Below are positions 60,288-64,000 of a stretch of 64,000 nt of DNA, in pieces. Source of the DNA: Alnus glutinosa (lineage: Eukaryota; Streptophyta; Magnoliopsida; Fagales; Betulaceae); NCBI RefSeq assembly GCF_958979055.1, contig NC_084888.1, forward strand, positions 34,653,804-34,717,803, in the 5' to 3' direction. The position numbers and the translations under genes are program-made. The notes under the pieces are model-generated. The model made no database searches. It saw nothing but the letters and a program-made list of their open reading frames with translations, and was not told the origin of the DNA. Each line of letters starts with the position of its first letter. The stretch's first letter is position 1.

Positions 60288-61409
60288 TGTTAGAACAGTT
60301 TCTGATATGGTAGTTGACGAACCAGAAGAGCCTATCTTCGGTACCCTGCAAATAAAACAAACTACATCGGGGGGAATCCGACAATCCCACTCCGATGCCT
60401 TTGTTTGTTTTTATCTTAAGTGTATATCATCCTTGTATCACAATGAGCAATCTCAATTACCTGTTCAGTCGTGAGGTATTTATACATGTCATGTTGCGAG
60501 CGATCTGGTTCTTTCATTGGACCACGTGTCAAGTTTGGAGCACTTGTCGACCGCTCAAATTGTGGGATTAAGGCACACGCTTCACGATCGTGGCCAGGTT
60601 GGTCTTCAACCGTCTTGAGATCGTGGAGAGTAGTGCTTCACGATCGCTTCTGGAATCGGTTCTCAACCGCCCTCACGATCGTGGCCAAGTCGGTCCTCAA
60701 CTGCTCTTAGATTGTGGGGACGCCTTCCTAAGTGGTAGCGATCGTGTAGGTAATGGGCTTTCTTCCCTGGTTGGTACGAGGTCGGTAATTTACCGTCCTT
60801 GACCTTTACGTGGCACCGGTAAATTACCGACTTTAAGTACGCAACTCGGAAATTAGCCGAGAATAATTTTGATGGGCTGTGATTCTGGACCATTGGGCAG
60901 GGTCGGGATTATTTCCCAACAGTTACCCCCCAATTCCTTTTGCACGACGTAGTTTCGGTAAAAGGAATTTCTCTGTACGTTTCTTCCTAGTTTGAAATTG
61001 AAGTAAGCTGGAAACCGTTAGAACACCGGGAAATTTGAAATTTGAAAAAGAGAGATTTTTTTTTTTTTTTTTTGGAAATTGGAACCATCCGAAATAATGG
61101 ACTTAGTCATCATGAGATTCGAAACCTGCTGTCAAGTCGGTTCATATTCTTGTACCGCATGGCTATGACTAGGTTGATTCGGGTTGTTACGCCGCGTGTG
61201 GTGACACTTGCTGGCTTTTTCGCTGTGAAAGCTGTTTCACGCGCTAAGACGAGCGTTGGCTTGACTTCCGAGGCCAGCTGTAAACCCGACGGTTATAAAA
61301 TCTTTCAACCCGGCGCATTTAATTAGCGTCTTTTCAGCTACTCCAAGAAGGAGTATATATACCTCCACCCCTCATTCTCACTTTTTACCATTTACTATTC
61401 TGTAAAACA
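60288..61409 (-). repeat. Right (5') LTR
   Basis: Begins TGTTAGAACAG at its inner edge; outer edge proposed at CTGTAAAACA (61409) by analogy with the left copy. Same TATA boxes and internal repeats as the left LTR. Confidence 0.65.
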
Positions 61410-61646
61410 TCCCTGAGTTTTCTGGCGAGAACCCCTTTTTTTCCGACAAAATTTTCTATTCCCCGATTATCTCCAGACTGCTTTCCGACTTGCTTCAAAC
61501 ATTTTACCGACTTACTTCAAACATTTTACTGACTTGCTTCAAACATTTTACCGACTTGCTTTAAACATTTTACCGACTTGCTTCAAACATTTTACCGACT
61601 TACTTCAAACATTTTACTGTCTTTCTTCAAACACCTGAATCACGCT

Positions 61647-62213
61647 ATGGCTTCTGATTCTGAGTCTGACGGTGCTCAAGTTGGGGGCGACCCCACTCTC
61701 GTTCCTCATGAGAACAGATTTAGGTCTTTGATTCTGGCTTCTGAGGAGAGACGCCTCCGTCGGAGTTATAATATTCCGTCTTCAGTAATCCTTCATTTCC
61801 AGCACCCCGATCAACTGTCCATCGCAGGCGGCGATGTAACCATCACAGAGCAAATGCTGATGGCCGGATTTCGGTTTCCTCTTCCCGAGATAGCTCGGGA
61901 ATTATTAGTACGGCTCGGGGTGGCTCCCTCCCAAGTAAAGCCGAATGGATGGAGGTACTTGTTTGGCTCCTTTGTTCTCTGGATGACTAAGCTCCAGAAG
62001 AGGATGACTATAGACGAATTCTTCACAATTTACCGAGCTGGTTTCCAACGAGACGGTATCACCGTTCGCAAGAAGTCGTCTATCATCCATCTCGCTTGGA
62101 GGTATTCAAACAACAAAGAGTGGAAGGAGCAAACGTTTCGGGTTTCTGGCCAGTGGGAAAAGCCGGAGCAGTTACTATTGCCAGAGAACCAAAGGGTTCC
62201 TCGAGACTGGGCC
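61647..62213 (+). pseudogene. Truncated second copy of the opposite-strand ORF
   Basis: The frame is open from the ATG at 61647 to the break at 62213 (about 189 codons plus a chance stop) and lacks the frame change and the TAG of the left copy, so it shows the better sequence of the Transposase_28-like domain (ELLVRLGVAPSQVKPNGWRY). It has an 9-bp deletion relative to the left copy near 62057. It stops abruptly at GACTGGGCC. With the LTR before it, this is what remains of a second element unit. Confidence 0.8.
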
Positions 62214-62611
62214 TGAATCATTGCATTTTTTTTTTCCAAAAAGAAAAAATAATGGTATTTTAAGAATTTTGACACCTCTCTGTTAGGATTTAACTGAAAT
62301 TCTAACCGAGTGGTGAAATTGAAAAAATTTGAAAGATGAATACATGATAAACATTTAAAAAAAAAAAAAAAATTATGAATATAATTGTAAAAGTGATGAA
62401 AGATCATGGTATATATTAAGTGAAGTTATCCCATTTATTTTTGAATGAGAATATTTTACACATTTCATGCATAACTTTCTCTTCATCGAGGGAGATTCGA
62501 CCCTTGTAAATTGTAATATTGGTAACCCTAATAAATCTTTATCTTTCTATTATTTCTCTTTGTTAATTTTACTATTTTAATTCACTTTAAACTTGTATAA
62601 ACTGTATGCAC
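62214..62611. other. Right half of a foldback repeat, then intron-1-like sequence of CASPL copy D
   Basis: 62218-62400 matches the right half of the foldback at 1655-2035. From about 62440 the sequence matches intron 1 of copies A-C (GTAATATTGGTAACCCTAAT; TAAACTTGTATAAACTG). No exon 1 is present. Confidence 0.6.
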
Positions 62612-62745
62612 ATACATGGTTGGTACTGGTGTAATTGGCATTGGATATAACCTCTTGCAAATAATTTCATTTACAATCGACCGGCCGGATCTTGATGGAG
62701 AACGATAGCGACGTATACCGCCTAATTGAATTTTATGGTGACAAG
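62612..62745 (+). pseudogene. CASPL copy D: exon 2 relic
   Basis: 134 bp aligned to exon 2 of B and C (130 bp). The intron acceptor is lost (GCAC instead of GCAG before 62612) and a 4-bp insertion (CGACCGGCCGGATC for CTTCCGGATC) shifts the frame. The GAATTTTATGGTGACAAG end and donor GT remain. Exon 1 is missing on the left, where the retrotransposon junction lies. Downstream, intron 2 sequence like that of B and C runs to about 63536 and then breaks into a foldback repeat; an exon 3 could lie beyond the window. Confidence 0.85.
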
Positions 62746-63536
62746 GTACAACGTACCATCCCATAATTACTTTGTTTTGTTAAAATCATCCCTTAATTAT
62801 CCTGCCACTAATTAATTTTACCTAGATTCAATACTTTGGAGTTCATTTTGTGTAATAGCTAATTATATTTTCAACCAAATTGATTAACACTTATTTTAGT
62901 CTCTAAAAAATGCATGAAGTTCTAATTTAGTCCAAAGTTGTATCAAATATTCAACATTTAGAAAGTAGCATTTAGATACTTTTGTCAATTAAATGTGATG
63001 GAAAAAAAAAATACTAAAACAACTTTGATCATAGATATTGCATATTCCACATAAGCAATTATATATCCAAGTGATAATATTAGGCAATTATCCAATTTTC
63101 TTCAGTCAAGCTAATGGAGAGATCGATCTTAACTACAATTTTTTAAATTATTTTTAAATTTGATTGTAATCTTTTACATTTCAGAGACCAAATTGAAATT
63201 CATATATATTCAAGGTGTCTGTATTTTTTTTTTTCTTTTAAAGAAGGCATTTCACATTTCAATTTTCACATTTGCAACTAAAAGCAATTGAATGCATGAC
63301 TCACGTACAGTATAATGAAATTACTGGAATTTGTTTCAATGGTCCTCTTAAGTAATTTTTCACTTGATATGCATAACATTAATTAAGGCTTTTAATTTTC
63401 TTCATAAAAAAAGAAAAAGAAAAAAAAGACGTAAGTAGATCGATATGAGCAGGCCGACTGGCTTAGCTGCGTGAATCTCAAACTAAATAAGGCTTGCAAT
63501 TTGCATATTGTCATTGTGATCATAACTATTATGTCT
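62746..63536. other. Intron 2 sequence of CASPL copy D
   Basis: Matches introns 2 of copies B and C in short order (TTCAATACTTTGGAGTTCAT; GTCAATTAAATGTGATGGAA; TTGCATATTGTCATTGTGAT) but lacks the ~750-bp LTR-like block and the MULE-like element. It thus shows the pre-insertion state. Confidence 0.7.
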
Positions 63537-64000
63537 CGAAATAACTATTCGGAAGAAATTTACCTATAATTTATAATTTTTTATTACTTAAATAAGCTAC
63601 CCAAATTTTAAAATATTTCAATTTAGGGTATTCATCTTTCAATTTTTTTTTTTCAATTTCAACCATTCGTTAGAATTTTCTGTTAAATACTGTTAAAATT
63701 TTGAAAATATCCATATTTTTTAGAAAAAAAATTGCAAGGATTTAGGTATTTGTCAGAATTTAACGGAATTTAAAAAAATACTCATGCTTGAATCTTTAAA
63801 AATTCTTAATATTTTTTTTAAAAAAAAAAAAAAAAAACACACAGAGGTATTTTGTGATAATTTTGATAGGATTTAACGAAAATTTCTAACGGATGGTTGA
63901 AATTAAAAAAAAAAAATGAAAGATGGATACCCTAAATTGACACTTTTTAAAGTTAGGGTACCTTATTTTAAAAATAATGAAAAATAAAGAATTATAATTG
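63537..64000. repeat. Foldback repeat, same family as 1655-2035
   Basis: Left part ACCCAAATTTTAAAATATTT and on, right part CCTAAATTGACACTTTTTAA and on are mirrored; the middle has GGTATTTGTCAGAATTTAAC as in 1655-2035. It interrupts intron 2 of copy D, and the right edge may lie outside the window. Confidence 0.6.

Larger units (their letters stand above)
49443..62213 (-). mobile_element. Tat-clade Ty3/Gypsy LTR retrotransposon, decayed, with opposite-strand gene
   Basis: On the minus strand the order is LTR, primer site, gag, protease, RT, RNase H, a second (archaeal-type) RNase H, integrase, tandem array, opposite-strand gene, LTR. The double RNase H and an extra gene beside the 3' LTR are marks of the Tat lineage (Ogre, Retand, Tat). 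Gag-pol is broken by several stops and frame changes, so it cannot move on its own. The left edge is clean (TGTTAGAA next to a TA run). The right edge is not an LTR end: sequence continues through a second partial copy of the opposite-strand gene and stops at 62213 inside an unrelated foldback repeat. Hence no target duplication is expected or seen. Confidence 0.88.

Overview
This is nuclear DNA of a flowering plant, most likely a woody eudicot; the species cannot be read from the window. The evidence is AT-rich intergenic sequence, GT-AG introns, a Dof transcription factor (a plant-specific family), a tandem cluster of CASP-like membrane protein genes, and plant-type transposons (Tat-clade Ty3/Gypsy, CACTA, hAT MITEs, a tRNA-derived SINE). 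No ribosomal RNA, tRNA gene, CRISPR array or prokaryotic operon was seen.

Layout. Positions 1-12.8 kb are gene-free and hold a foldback repeat, an LTR-like block carrying a small hAT element, a 113-bp SINE with an 18-bp target duplication, and a short palindromic MITE. At 12825-13972 lies a complete two-exon Dof gene of the DOF5.1 type. From 14 to 21.5 kb there is again no gene, but there is a 208-bp hAT MITE with a perfect 8-bp target duplication and a ~0.9 kb inverted-repeat element.

From 21.5 kb to the right edge the window is a head-to-tail cluster of CASP-like (CASPL4D-type) genes on the plus strand, expanded by duplication and then filled with transposons. Copies A (21585-22951), B (35793-39506) and C (45983-48218) have intact three-exon frames and share a TATA box close upstream of the ATG. 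Copy D (62612-62745) and a fragment near 44.2 kb are relics. B and C lie in a recent segmental duplication of about 4 kb.

The transposons separating the copies are: a CACTA-type accessory gene with seven exons (24.95-27.85 kb) followed by two CACTA 3' ends; a ~6 kb element with ~0.7 kb inverted ends that carries a two-exon PRMT1-like gene fragment (29.6-35.6 kb); a ~1.5 kb long-TIR element in intron 2 of copy B; a 2752-bp non-autonomous CACTA element with a CGC target duplication and an internal minisatellite (40476-43227); a 0.9 kb poly(A) retroposon inserted directly after the stop codon of copy C; and a 12.8 kb Tat-clade Gypsy retrotransposon on the minus strand (49443-62213).

The retrotransposon is the most interesting object. 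Besides a decayed gag-pol it carries an opposite-strand gene with an apparent 76-bp intron and a TATA box inside the LTR edge, a 17-copy array of a 43-bp unit that alternates between two variants, and a right end that continues past the LTR into a second copy of the opposite-strand gene before breaking off.

The functional genes are probably only the Dof gene and CASPL copies A, B and C; there is no sign that they act in one pathway. All functional calls come from reading the sequence and remembering the families; no search was run.
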